A stretch of 64,000 nt of DNA from Corynebacterium ulceribovis DSM 45146 (lineage in GTDB: Bacteria > Actinomycetota > Actinomycetes > Mycobacteriales > Mycobacteriaceae): NCBI RefSeq assembly GCF_000372445.1, contig NZ_AQUY01000001.1, positions 699,553 to 763,552 of the forward strand, written 5' to 3'. Of this stretch, positions 8,414 through 16,704 are shown in pieces. How positions within the stretch are numbered: position 1 is the first letter of the stretch; each line of letters begins with the position of its first letter. Below the pieces are notes generated by a model. It was not told the DNA's origin. It made no database searches and was given only the letters and a program-made list of their open reading frames with translations. Position numbers and translations under genes: made by a program.

Positions 8414-9879
8414 ATGGTCCTCATTTATTCCCCACCGCCCATTCCCGCCTTCTATCCACTGACTGGTGAGAACTTCTTCTTCCTCGACCCAGTCGGCCTG
8501 CGCACTGCTGCTGACAAGCTCGGCATTTCCGAATCTGCCTTGCCGCGAGAATTGCAGCTGCGCGGTGCTTCAGAACCAGAACCTGACACACTGAAAATGC
8601 TTGGCTTCCGCTGCGAAGTGCAGCCACAAGCTGTCACGACAGAACTCGATTTGAGCCAGCTGAATTGGACGTCGGAAAGCCGAGCATCCCACGAGTTCGT
8701 TTCGCATCGCAGAACGATGCTTTGGGACGTCCATGCAGTCAACGTGGGCATATCAAGATCGGATTGAGTGGCAAACCGACCCCTGAAGCGCTTGAAGCAG
8801 TCAGCGGTGCCCGACTAGACATGGACGAGTTCGACGAATTCGACGACGATAACGACGGAGAAGGCATTGAGCACGAAGAATGCTTCGTGCTGGACACATC
8901 AGAATGGTTCGCTGAGGGCAAGAACTTGCTGTTTTGGTTTGCCGTTCCGGGCGCTGACATGCCAATGGGGCTCCTGCTCGTCGACGAAAACTTGCGCGGT
9001 CTGTGCGATGTGGAAGACAGCGACCGTCTGACAGAGGACCACTTCCTACCAGCTCGTGATTGGCGGCCGAGAGTCGTTTTTCAAGAATGTGGTTACGAGG
9101 GCTCGGTACTTGCGCAGCTACGTGAGTATTTCGCACCGGAAAACGTCGACGAGATTTTTCAGTCCGTCGAACGGGGTGTCAAGACTGTTGAATCGTCTGT
9201 GGTTCCCTCAGAATCCGACTTCGTCATTCCGGACGAGTACGCGGATGCGGCCCGCGCTTTGGAAAAGCACCTAGGTCCGGATGCAGCGCGAACTATCATC
9301 TTCGAAAAATGTTTTAGCCCAACCAAAACAGTGGTTGACGAAGACGATGAACTGCGAGGATATAGCTTCCGCGAGTATTACTACTTGAGAGAAAAGTTGT
9401 CGCATCAAGAGGAGCGCTGGAAGCGAGTCGATGGATTGGCGATGTTCGAAGACGCGGACCCTGAATCGCGGGAAGAGCCAGTCTTTGCAGTTATTGGAGA
9501 CGTCGAAGACTTTCCACACTCAAGCCTTCTTCCAGGCGGGGCCATGTTGGATCTCGATTGTGCAAACCAGAACCTATTCGGTTTCGTCTGGACCGATGAC
9601 GTGGAGCCAGGCCAAGCAACACTGTGGGTGCTCGAGCCGAACACCGGACCACTCGTATTGGACCACTTCCCAACCTATGTCCGCTGCGACCTAGGATTGG
9701 GATTCGTCGACACCCTCAAACTTGTTGAGCTATGGCGTTACTTCCAGAGGTTCTACGAACGAACCACCTGGGAATGGCTATATCAAAATCGTCGGCTTGA
9801 GCTCTACGGTCTGTTCCGGAGCCTTGTAGCGCAATACCTGCCAGTCAAAGAGATGAACTCCGTCTGGCCAGCGCTGTAG
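8414..9879 (+). pseudogene. Frameshifted gene of unknown function
   Basis: Two overlapping frames look like one gene broken by a single-base deletion. Frame A runs from ATG 8414 (or GTG 8393) and reads DVHAVNVG before drifting into ISRSD and a stop at 8767. Frame B continues as GHIKIGLSGKPTPEALEAVS to 9879. Adding one G to the GGG at 8746-8748 would join them as DVHAVNVGHIKIGLSG, giving about 488 residues. I recognise no domain. The product is soluble, rich in Asp and Glu (DMDEFDEFDDDNDGEG), with aromatic-rich blocks such as FREYYYLREKLSH and LWRYFQRFYE. It could be a real pseudogene, a phase-variable site or a sequencing error. If translated from the downstream ATG at 8665, frame B would give 404 residues with a nonsense N-terminus. 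Confidence 0.65.
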
Positions 9880-9920
9880 CTGCATGTATCACCGCGCCTG
9901 AGAGGGATGCCTTACACCCA

Positions 9921-10586
9921 CTAGTACATGTACACGCCGGCGTTATTGCCGCCGCGACAAGTAATGAGTTTGTCCCCGTCCACTGTGCAGGCCATTTCAT
10001 AGGTCTGGCCGGTGGTAGGGCTTTTGACGTTGACCGTCCTCGGCAGCGTCAATCGCACATTCTCAGTCGTTGCGTTTACGCCGCGGGTGAGCTCGTCGCC
10101 GACGGCTTTCACAAAGTCACAACTGGTATTCGGGGCTCCTGCCCACACATGCGTGCCCCAACCGTCGCCGACCACACACGCAGTGGCTGACATGTTGCCA
10201 ATCTGCAGCTTGTCGCCATTCTTTAAGCCCGCCGCAAGCTGATCCATTATCTGCTTGCCAGCGCCTTGCCCGCCAGAGCTTGGCGACTGCTTCGGTTTAT
10301 CTGGGGAAGCGGGCGGGTTCGCAGGTGACGGCTCACCGGAAAAGAAACTATCGGGCTTCTTCTCGTCCTTCTTATTGGACTCATCGGCGCTCTTATCCGC
10401 CTTGCTTTCGCCAGCGGATGACCCTTCGCCCCGAGCGTCGGACTGCTCCACGGTCACGGTGGTGGTGCCGCCAGCTGACTGCTGGTTGTCATTGTCAGTG
10501 CACCCCGCCAGCGTCAGGGTAGCAGCGGAACACATGGCAATAGCAGCGGTGAGCAGTGAACGGCGGTGAGGCGAAGTGGCGGTCAT
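9921..10586 (-). CDS. Secreted lipoprotein, function unknown
   Basis: 221 residues starting MTATSPHRRSLL, with a lipoprotein signal peptide and lipobox LAGC (Cys about residue 28), then a low-complexity linker rich in Ser, Lys, Asp and Pro (about 38-105), and a small C-terminal domain with four Cys (CVVGDG, SCDF, MACTVDG, ITCRGG) that could form two disulfides. The domain is typical of corynebacterial and mycobacterial cell-envelope lipoproteins but I cannot name it. The start at 10586 is preferred over longer in-frame starts because the lipobox follows at the right distance and a TACAAT box lies 6 bases upstream, giving a leaderless transcript. It is divergent from the first cutinase. Confidence 0.85.
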   Translation of the reverse strand: MTATSPHRRSLLTAAIAMCSAATLTLAGCTDNDNQQSAGGTTTVTVEQSDARGEGSSAGESKADKSADESNKKDEKKPDSFFSGEPSPANPPASPDKPKQSPSSGGQGAGKQIMDQLAAGLKNGDKLQIGNMSATACVVGDGWGTHVWAGAPNTSCDFVKAVGDELTRGVNATTENVRLTLPRTVNVKSPTTGQTYEMACTVDGDKLITCRGGNNAGVYMY

Positions 10587-10650
10587 GCCCCAATTGTAGG
10601 AAGCCACCGACCACAAAGCAGCACTATTTTTGCAACAAAAGTGTCTCAAA

Positions 10651-10668
10651 TGACATAAGATGTCAGCT
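10651..10668 (+). promoter_or_regulatory. Leaderless promoter with palindrome, first cutinase
   Basis: The palindrome TGACAT-AAG-ATGTCA (10651-10665) overlaps a -10-like TAAGAT (10656-10661), which stands exactly 7 bases before the ATG at 10669. No Shine-Dalgarno is present. The second cutinase has the same TAAGAT-N7-ATG arrangement with a different palindrome. Confidence 0.5.
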
Positions 10669-12024
10669 ATGTGGCGAGCTTCCCGAATTCTGACCGCGTT
10701 CACCTCGGCTGTACTGGCATCGACCGCCCTGGTCGTTTCCGCATCGACAGCCCACGCAGCACCAGAGCTGAGCGCAGAAAAAGGACAGTCATCGCAACAG
10801 CCTGGCGGTAGGGAAGTCCTCCCACTGGCCTCGGAGCGCTGCGAGCCAGTGCACATTGTTGTCACTGCTGGCACGGGCGAATCCAACCCGGACGACAACC
10901 CGCGCCAAATCCGCGGCCTTGGCTCGGGCATCAACTTCACCCAGGACTTGCTCGATAGCTTCGATGGCATCAGCGCTTGGCAAACCCCATACAATGCCTC
11001 CGCAGGCATCCTTAGCTCCAATGGCGAATCCCGGGCCAAGCACTTCCTGCCGTACGCTGCCTCCAAGAAACAAGCCGCCACGGCGATCACTGAGCACCTC
11101 GCTGACCAGAAAGCACGCTGCCCCGGCACCTCATTTATTCTTGCTGGCTACTCACAAAGTGCAGACGCCGTCGGCGATGTCCTAGCCGATATCAGCGCCG
11201 GAAAGGTGACGATTACCCCAGAGGATATCGCGGGGGCGTACCTTCTCGGCGACCCTGCTCGCAGCGACCTCGGCGCCACCCTCACGCCCACCGCGAAAGC
11301 CACAAGTAGTGGCTCCGACGGCATTGTCACCACTGCCGGTGCTGTTCTCATTCCGCTCGACCAAGGCTTGCCACGCAAAACCAGTCACGGCCTGACCGGC
11401 AACCGGCCCGATGGTGCATTCGCGAACCTGCCGGGGAAAGTTCGCCAACTCTGCGCCAAAGATGACAAAGCCTGCGCCGTCCTGCCGGATGAACCCAGTG
11501 CCCGCATCGGCGCCCACGCCTCACGCCCGGCCGCTGTGCATCCGGACTACTACAGCGCGGTATCCCTGAAACAGATGCAAGCAAACGGCAGCTTCGCCCG
11601 AGCCATCGGCTCGCACGCGACTGCACTCATGGCAGCAATCACCTTTGGCGACCTGGTAGCCGTCAAAAAGCAATTTGAACGTGCAGCCCGCACGCCGGGG
11701 TTGACGAAGGGGGAGCGGGCCACGCTTCGGCTCACCGGGGTGGAGCTGGCTGAGTTGATGGGGTCGGCGCGGATTAAAATCCCGGAGCGTCATGTCACTG
11801 GTGTGTCGGATGTTGACCGAGTGATTGATGTGCTTGATTCCCTCGCCGATAGCGACAATGGCCTGGGAAAACTCGGGGAAATCAGGGCGTTCCCAGAAGC
11901 CCACGGCGCCTACACCGGCAACGAAGGCAAAGCCGCAACGATCGGCGGAGTGCGGGTAGATCAGTGGATCGCGGCGGACATGGCGGCCCTGGCAACACAG
12001 CACGGGGCACGGACAGCAAAATAG
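10669..12024 (+). CDS. Secreted cutinase-like serine esterase
   Basis: 451-residue secreted alpha/beta hydrolase of the cutinase family (CULP/Cut esterases of mycolic-acid bacteria). It has an N-terminal signal peptide ending near AHA-APE, the nucleophile in AGYSQSA (Ser about 162), a Cys-bracketed Asp loop LCAKDDKAC and the catalytic His in AVHPDYY, so the triad looks intact. About 140 residues beyond the catalytic His form a C-terminal extension of unknown function, shared with the next gene. I chose ATG 10669 rather than ATG 10660 because of the TAAGAT box 7 bases upstream. Likely substrates are lipid or polymer esters outside the cell or cell-envelope lipids; the sequence does not decide. 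Confidence 0.88.
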   Translation: MWRASRILTAFTSAVLASTALVVSASTAHAAPELSAEKGQSSQQPGGREVLPLASERCEPVHIVVTAGTGESNPDDNPRQIRGLGSGINFTQDLLDSFDGISAWQTPYNASAGILSSNGESRAKHFLPYAASKKQAATAITEHLADQKARCPGTSFILAGYSQSADAVGDVLADISAGKVTITPEDIAGAYLLGDPARSDLGATLTPTAKATSSGSDGIVTTAGAVLIPLDQGLPRKTSHGLTGNRPDGAFANLPGKVRQLCAKDDKACAVLPDEPSARIGAHASRPAAVHPDYYSAVSLKQMQANGSFARAIGSHATALMAAITFGDLVAVKKQFERAARTPGLTKGERATLRLTGVELAELMGSARIKIPERHVTGVSDVDRVIDVLDSLADSDNGLGKLGEIRAFPEAHGAYTGNEGKAATIGGVRVDQWIAADMAALATQHGARTAK

Positions 12025-12031
12025 CAGCAGT
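12025..12031 (+). other. Short gap between cutinases
   Basis: Only 24 bases separate the two cutinase genes and most of them are the palindrome at 12032-12048; there is no terminator, so read-through from the first gene is also possible. Confidence 0.3.
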
Positions 12032-12048
12032 GCCCTAAGATATAGGGC
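12032..12048 (+). promoter_or_regulatory. Palindrome and leaderless promoter, second cutinase
   Basis: GCCCTA-AGATA-TAGGGC (12032-12048) is a perfect 6-bp palindrome lying directly against the ATG at 12049. It contains TAAGAT at 12036-12041, 7 bases before the ATG, so it overlaps the predicted -10 box of a leaderless transcript. It is a candidate operator or a hairpin ending at the start codon. Confidence 0.5.
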
Positions 12049-13386
12049 ATGTCGTACGCCTTTCACCTTGCTTCTCCGGCGGCGGGCACCCGAATTCGGG
12101 CGGCCCTCGCCACAGTCCTCGGCACCTTCGCAGTCTGCACTTTAGGCGTCAGCACACCCGCCGCCACCGCAGGAACCGCGGACGAACCCGCTACCGCGGC
12201 ACCGGCAGACGCGAAATGCGCAAAAGTGCACCTGGTGACCACCGCTGGGACGAATGAATCCAGCCCGAAGGACGACCCCAACGACATCATTGGCCTCGCC
12301 AACGGCGTGAACTTCACCAAAAATATTGCCGACCGCTACCAAGATGTCAGCGCCTGGCAGACCCCCTACAATGCCTCCGTTGGCGTGCTGAACTCCGTGT
12401 CGGAACCCCGCGGCGAAAAGTTCTACCCGCTGGTGATCTCCAAAGCTGAAGGCATCGCCAAAGTCACCGAACACCTGAAAGCGAAGAAGGCACAGTGCCC
12501 GGATATCAAATTCGTGCTCAGCGGGTTCTCCCAAGGAGCTGCCGTCACCAGCGACGTCCTCGAAGCTATTTCTGCAGGTAAGGGTCCCATTCAACCTGAT
12601 GACGTTGCCGGGGCCTACGTCATCTCCGCGCCGAAACGCAGCCCGCTGCGCCTAGGACTCGCCACCACCAACACCGGCACCCGCGGCGTGCCAACCCAAG
12701 CCGGCGCCATCCTCATCCCCGTCGACCAGGGCATCCCACCGGTCGGCACCCGCGGCGTCTCCGGAAGCAAACCCGCCGGTGCATTCGCGAAGCTGCCCGG
12801 CAAAGTCCGCCAATTCTGCGCCCCCGAAGACATTGTCTGCTCCTCGTACCCCGACCAGCCTGCCGCCAAAGTCGCGGCCGCCGAAGAACTGCGCACCGAA
12901 TTCCACCCGGACTACCACGTGGCAGTATCCCTGCAGTCCATGCTTAATGACGGAAGCGCCGCCCGCGCTTTGGCGCCGCACGCTAGCAAAATCCTGTACG
13001 CCATCACACACGGCGAATACACACATATCCGGAACCTATTTAATACTGCCGCTCGGGCACCAGGCCTGAGTGAAGGCCAGCGCGCTACCTTGCGCCTGAC
13101 CGGTCTGGAAATCACCGAAGCGATGATCGCTTCCGAAGTTACGATCACCGAACACGACATCACCGGCAACCATGACATTGACCGGCTGTTGACGCTTCTG
13201 GAGACCGCACAAGACCCGAACCATGGGCTCGGGAAAACACTCAAACTGGTTGTCTTCGTGGAAGAGCACACCTCCTACATGGGCGGCGGACTGTTCAAAG
13301 AAGTCACCATCGGTGGCGTGCGCGTGGACCGCTGGATTGAACGGGATATGAACACCCTGGTGCGCCAGTACGGCGCACGCCACTAG
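12049..13386 (+). CDS. Second secreted cutinase-like serine esterase
   Basis: 445 residues, tandem paralogue of the preceding gene (shared SAWQTPYNAS, GVNFT-like, PGKVRQ and RATLRLTG blocks). Signal peptide at about 1-45; nucleophile Ser161 in SGFSQGAA; Cys-flanked Asp loop FCAPEDIVC; catalytic His in EFHPDYH. The same C-terminal extension of roughly 140 residues is present, ending with the shared motif GGVRVDRWIERDM. The 24-base gap to the first gene contains its own promoter-like box, so it may be regulated independently. Divergence between the two copies is considerable, so this is not a very recent duplication. Confidence 0.88.
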   Translation: MSYAFHLASPAAGTRIRAALATVLGTFAVCTLGVSTPAATAGTADEPATAAPADAKCAKVHLVTTAGTNESSPKDDPNDIIGLANGVNFTKNIADRYQDVSAWQTPYNASVGVLNSVSEPRGEKFYPLVISKAEGIAKVTEHLKAKKAQCPDIKFVLSGFSQGAAVTSDVLEAISAGKGPIQPDDVAGAYVISAPKRSPLRLGLATTNTGTRGVPTQAGAILIPVDQGIPPVGTRGVSGSKPAGAFAKLPGKVRQFCAPEDIVCSSYPDQPAAKVAAAEELRTEFHPDYHVAVSLQSMLNDGSAARALAPHASKILYAITHGEYTHIRNLFNTAARAPGLSEGQRATLRLTGLEITEAMIASEVTITEHDITGNHDIDRLLTLLETAQDPNHGLGKTLKLVVFVEEHTSYMGGGLFKEVTIGGVRVDRWIERDMNTLVRQYGARH

Positions 13387-13388
13387 CA

Positions 13389-13452
13389 CGATCCCTGTCG
13401 GGGCAGGATCGGGCACATTCTCATATACCTCGAGGGCTAGTACACCTCGAGG
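13389..13452. terminator. Inverted repeats between convergent cutinase and pflA
   Basis: Two structures lie here. CGATCC (13389-13394) pairs with GGATCG (13406-13411) just after the cutinase stop. The 8-bp palindrome CCTCGAGG occurs twice (13428-13435 and 13445-13452), so the copies can pair with each other across the pflA stop codon. Neither is followed by a T-run; termination is plausible but unproven. Confidence 0.4.
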
Positions 13453-14315
13453 CCACGGGAGCGGAATACCTCCCGCGCCGCTGCCACCGACTCCGGAGTC
13501 GGCGGCTTGGTATCCCGCAGGCGATACGCCATCCCCAGGTGCTCCCACTTATCGGTCGCCATATTGTGAAACGGCAACACTTCCACACGCTCGACATTGC
13601 TGCGCCAACGCGCAACAATGTCAGCGACCGCCGCAATATTCTCCGGCGCATCCGTCAGACCCGGTACCAGCACAAACCGCACCCAGACGCGTTTGCCCAG
13701 TTGGTTGAGCCGGTCACCGAAATCAATAGTGGGTTGCAAATTTCGGCCACCGGTCACGTCACGGTAGAGCTCTGGGATACCCGACTTCACGTCCAGCAAC
13801 ACCAAGTCCACGTTGGCCAGGTCTTCGTCACTAAGCCTTTTCCCCAAAAACCCTGAGGTATCGATGGTGGTGTGAATACCCGCCGCGTGCACCTCCGCTA
13901 AGATGCGGCGGGCGAACGCAATCTGAAACAGCGGCTCCCCGCCGGATAGCGTCAAGCCGCCGCCGGTGGCGCGGAAAACGGAGCGGTAGCGCTTGGCTTT
14001 GGCGACAATGTCGCTGGCGCGTTCGACGGTGCCTTCAAGCATCCGCATGGTGTCCGGATTGTGGCAATACTGGCAGCGCAGCGGGCAGCCCGACAGGAAC
14101 ACCGTCAGGCGAGTGCCCGGGCCGTCGACCGCGGTGACCAATTCCCAGGAATGCACCATGCCGACTTCGCCGGTGTTGCGGGCAGCCAGCAGCGCAGAAC
14201 GGGAGAGCTCCTCCACGTCGTCAGCGTCATCGACGCCCAACCCCTGGGCGTTGCCACGCCGACGCGGCCCGCAACCAGGGGATATGGTCACTGTGGTGTT
14301 GACACCATCAGCCAC
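13437..14315 (-). CDS. pflA: Pyruvate formate-lyase activating enzyme (radical SAM)
   Basis: Uses S-adenosylmethionine and a [4Fe-4S] cluster to abstract a hydrogen from the glycyl-radical glycine of pyruvate formate-lyase under anaerobic conditions. The cluster motif is CPLRCQYC (CX3CX2C), followed by SAM-binding GGGLTLSGGEP, DTSGF, LLDVKS and a conserved C-terminal LPFH. About 292 residues, with an N-terminal extension of about 50 residues compared with the E. coli enzyme, containing SPGCGPRRRGNAQG. I chose the second GTG (14315): AGGAGG lies 8 bases upstream, whereas the GTG at 14321 is too close. That Shine-Dalgarno overlaps the TAA of the glycyl-radical gene, so the genes are tightly coupled. 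In this operon its substrate would be the separate 83-residue protein. Confidence 0.93.
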   Translation of the reverse strand: MADGVNTTVTISPGCGPRRRGNAQGLGVDDADDVEELSRSALLAARNTGEVGMVHSWELVTAVDGPGTRLTVFLSGCPLRCQYCHNPDTMRMLEGTVERASDIVAKAKRYRSVFRATGGGLTLSGGEPLFQIAFARRILAEVHAAGIHTTIDTSGFLGKRLSDEDLANVDLVLLDVKSGIPELYRDVTGGRNLQPTIDFGDRLNQLGKRVWVRFVLVPGLTDAPENIAAVADIVARWRSNVERVEVLPFHNMATDKWEHLGMAYRLRDTKPPTPESVAAAREVFRSRGLEVY

Positions 14316-14328
14316 AAACACTGCCTCC

Positions 14329-14580
14329 TTACGCCGACTGGTGGAAGGTGCGTGCCAGCACGTCCTGCTGCTGTTCCTTCGTCAACTTCACAAAGTTCAC
14401 CGCGTAGCCAGACACCCGAACAGTCAAATTCGGGTAGTTCTCTGGATTCGCCATCGCATCTTCCAACGTGTTCTTATCCAGCACATTGATATTGGCGTGA
14501 TACAGGCCCGCATCCTGCTCATTGGCGGTGCGGCTGGCCTTCATATCGGCCATGCGTTCGTCGAAAGTTTTCTTGGACAC
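14329..14580 (-). CDS. grcA: Stand-alone glycyl-radical domain of pyruvate formate-lyase (GrcA-like)
   Basis: 83 residues matching the C-terminal glycyl-radical domain of [17 protein letters not shown], then [11 protein letters not shown] with the radical glycine at Gly58, then [15 protein letters not shown] to the end. The first 25 residues are a charged extension. It starts at GTG 14580, 9 bases after the TAG of pflB; AGGAG, overlapping that TAG, sits 6 bases upstream. The two frames are the same, so pflB, TAG and this gene read as one uninterrupted PFL except for the stop. In E. coli, GrcA (YfiD) is a spare part for oxygen-damaged PFL that still has its own domain. Here it is the only glycyl-radical domain in the operon, so it should be an obligate subunit. 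Confidence 0.92.
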   Translation of the reverse strand: MSKKTFDERMADMKASRTANEQDAGLYHANINVLDKNTLEDAMANPENYPNLTVRVSGYAVNFVKLTKEQQQDVLARTFHQSA

Positions 14581-14589
14581 AGGGTTCTC

Positions 14590-16704
14590 CTAGTTCTCGT
14601 CCGGGGTTGGGGTCTCGTCCATGATGAAGCCGGCATCCAAAATGCCGACCAAGTTACCGACCTGCTCGTCCTTCGTGCGACCCAGGCCAGATGGGGTGAT
14701 GGTGTTGGTCAGCGAAATGCCATCCAACGCGTCGTTGTAGTCCAACTTGCCCACCGACAACATGGAGGCAACCATGCCGTGGGTATCCGCGCCGTTCTCA
14801 GGGTTCGCACCTGGGCTAAATGGGGTACCAGCCTGGTGTCCCGATGGGAAGGAACCGGTGGCCTTGCCGTAGACGACGTTGGAGGTAATCGTCAGCACCG
14901 ACTGTGTTGGGATGGCATCGCGGTACATCGGAATCTCATTGAGTTTCGCCATCACGGTGTGCACAATCGTCGCGGCGATATCATCAGCGCGGTCATCGTC
15001 ATTGCCGTAGCGCGGGAAGTCACCCTCGGTGATGTAATCGACAACCAGCCCAGAATCATCGCGCACTGGGGTGACCTTGGCGTACTTAATCGCCGAGAGG
15101 GAGTCAGCCACAATCGACAGCCCTGCGATGCCGCAACCCATGGTGCGCACAATGTCGGAGTCATGCAGCGCCATCTCCATCGCCTCATAGGCGTAGCGGT
15201 CGTGGCAGTAGTGGATGATGTTCAGCGCCTCGACGTAGGTGCCAATGACCCAGTCGAGCATGTCCTCGAACTTGTCCCACACCTCGTCAAAGTTCAGCGG
15301 GCCCTCAGCGGTAATCGGTTCGAACTCGCCCGCCGCAGTAATCTGCTTGCCGGAGACTTCATCGCGGCCACCGTTAATGGCATAAAGCAGGGACTTTGCG
15401 CAGTTAACGCGGGCGCCGAAGAACTGCATCTGCTTACCGACAGCCATCGGGGAGACGCAGCAGGCAATCGCGGCGTCATCGCCCCAGCGGTCCCGGATCT
15501 GCTTATCCGATTCGTACTGCAGCGACGACGTTTCAATGGACACCGCGGAGCAGAACTCTTTATAGCCTTCCGGCAGCTGCGGGTCCCAGAAAATGGTGAT
15601 GTTTGGTTCCGGGGCTGGGCCCAGGTTCCGGAGCGTTTGCAGCAGCCGGAAGGACGTTTTCGTCACCAAGCTCCGGCCATCTTCGGAAAAACCAGCGTCC
15701 GACCAGGTGGCCCAGTATGGGTCGCCGGAGAAAATCTGGTCATAGGACTGTGTGCGCAAGAAACGGACAATGCGCAGCTTAATCACCAGCTGGTCAATGA
15801 TTTCCTGTGCGTCAAGCTCCGTGATCCGGCCGGCGGCCAAATCCCGTTCAAAGTAAATGTCAAAGAATGCGGATAGGCGGCCGAAGGACATGGCCGCACC
15901 GTCTTGGCTTTTCACCGCGCCGAGGTAGGCGAAGTAGGTCCACTGCACAGCTTCCTGGGCGGTGGTCGCTGGCTCGGAAATATCAAAACCGTAGGTCTGC
16001 GCCATGGCTTTGAGTTTCTTCAGCGCGCGGATCTGCTCGGAGTGCTCTTCCCGGAACCGGGCCCAGTGTTCGGAAAACGGCTGGTCCGCCACCGAATCCT
16101 TCGCAACTTCCTTCTCGGCAATCAGTGCGTCGACACCGTAGAGCGCCACGCGGCGGTAGTCGCCGATGATGCGGCCACGGCCATAAGCATCCGGCAGGCC
16201 AGTGACAATGTGCGAGGAGCGGGCGGCGCGGATCCGTGGGGTGTAGATGTCGAAGACAGCGTCATTGTGGGTCTTGCGGTAGCGGGTGAAAATTTCCTTT
16301 ACCCGCGGATTGACCTCTTTACCGGCTTCTTTGATGGCGGTTTCCACCATGCGCCAGCCGCCGTTGGGCATCATGGCGCGTTTGGTCGGCACATCGGTTT
16401 GCAGGCCGACAATGATGTCATCGTCTTCGCTGATGTATCCAGCGGGGAAGGCGTCGACATCTGCTGGGGTATCAGTGTCGACGTCATAAACGCGGCGCTG
16501 ACGTTCCACTTCCAGGTAGTTCTGGTCCAGGTATTCCCATAGGCGCGTGGTCTTTTCGGTGGCGCCTTCTAGGAAGCTGGCATCGCCGTCATATGGCGTG
16601 TAGTTGCGCTGGATGAAGTCGCGGACGTCGATCTTTTCCTGCCATGGTCCGGCAGCAAATCCGTCCCAACCGGTGTGGGTGGTGGTTGACGTTGTACTGG
16701 TCAA
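14590..16704 (-). CDS. pflB: Pyruvate formate-lyase catalytic core lacking the glycyl-radical domain
   Basis: Converts pyruvate and CoA to acetyl-CoA and formate. 704 residues, against about 760 for E. coli PFL. The active-site pair is C415-C416 in AIACCVSPM, followed by the typical KQMQFFGARVNCAKSLLYAINGG block. Homology ends with NLVGILDAGF at the point where full-length PFLs continue into NVNVL and the RVSGYAVxF radical loop, which are missing here and encoded by the next gene. The start is taken as TTG 16704 with AGAAGGG about 7 bases upstream; an ATG at 16711 is out of frame. It lies 101 bases after the MFS gene; the TG-rich gap shows no clear terminator or promoter. No formate channel gene is nearby. 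Confidence 0.93.
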   Translation of the reverse strand: MTSTTSTTTHTGWDGFAAGPWQEKIDVRDFIQRNYTPYDGDASFLEGATEKTTRLWEYLDQNYLEVERQRRVYDVDTDTPADVDAFPAGYISEDDDIIVGLQTDVPTKRAMMPNGGWRMVETAIKEAGKEVNPRVKEIFTRYRKTHNDAVFDIYTPRIRAARSSHIVTGLPDAYGRGRIIGDYRRVALYGVDALIAEKEVAKDSVADQPFSEHWARFREEHSEQIRALKKLKAMAQTYGFDISEPATTAQEAVQWTYFAYLGAVKSQDGAAMSFGRLSAFFDIYFERDLAAGRITELDAQEIIDQLVIKLRIVRFLRTQSYDQIFSGDPYWATWSDAGFSEDGRSLVTKTSFRLLQTLRNLGPAPEPNITIFWDPQLPEGYKEFCSAVSIETSSLQYESDKQIRDRWGDDAAIACCVSPMAVGKQMQFFGARVNCAKSLLYAINGGRDEVSGKQITAAGEFEPITAEGPLNFDEVWDKFEDMLDWVIGTYVEALNIIHYCHDRYAYEAMEMALHDSDIVRTMGCGIAGLSIVADSLSAIKYAKVTPVRDDSGLVVDYITEGDFPRYGNDDDRADDIAATIVHTVMAKLNEIPMYRDAIPTQSVLTITSNVVYGKATGSFPSGHQAGTPFSPGANPENGADTHGMVASMLSVGKLDYNDALDGISLTNTITPSGLGRTKDEQVGNLVGILDAGFIMDETPTPDEN

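Noticed and set aside
10587-11129. N-terminal extension of the lipoprotein gene to a start at 11129
   Set aside because: It would run antisense through the first cutinase and bury the signal peptide and lipobox internally.
14590-14592. TAG between pflB and grcA as a pyrrolysine or other recoded codon
   Set aside because: No pyrrolysine genes or stem-loop insertion element are visible, and AGGAG with the following GTG explains a normal restart; read-through is kept only as a possibility.
13993-15876. Long plus-strand open frame of 627 codons opposite pflA, grcA and pflB
   Set aside because: It is antisense to clear PFL genes, has no recognisable motif, and long antisense frames are common at this GC and codon use.
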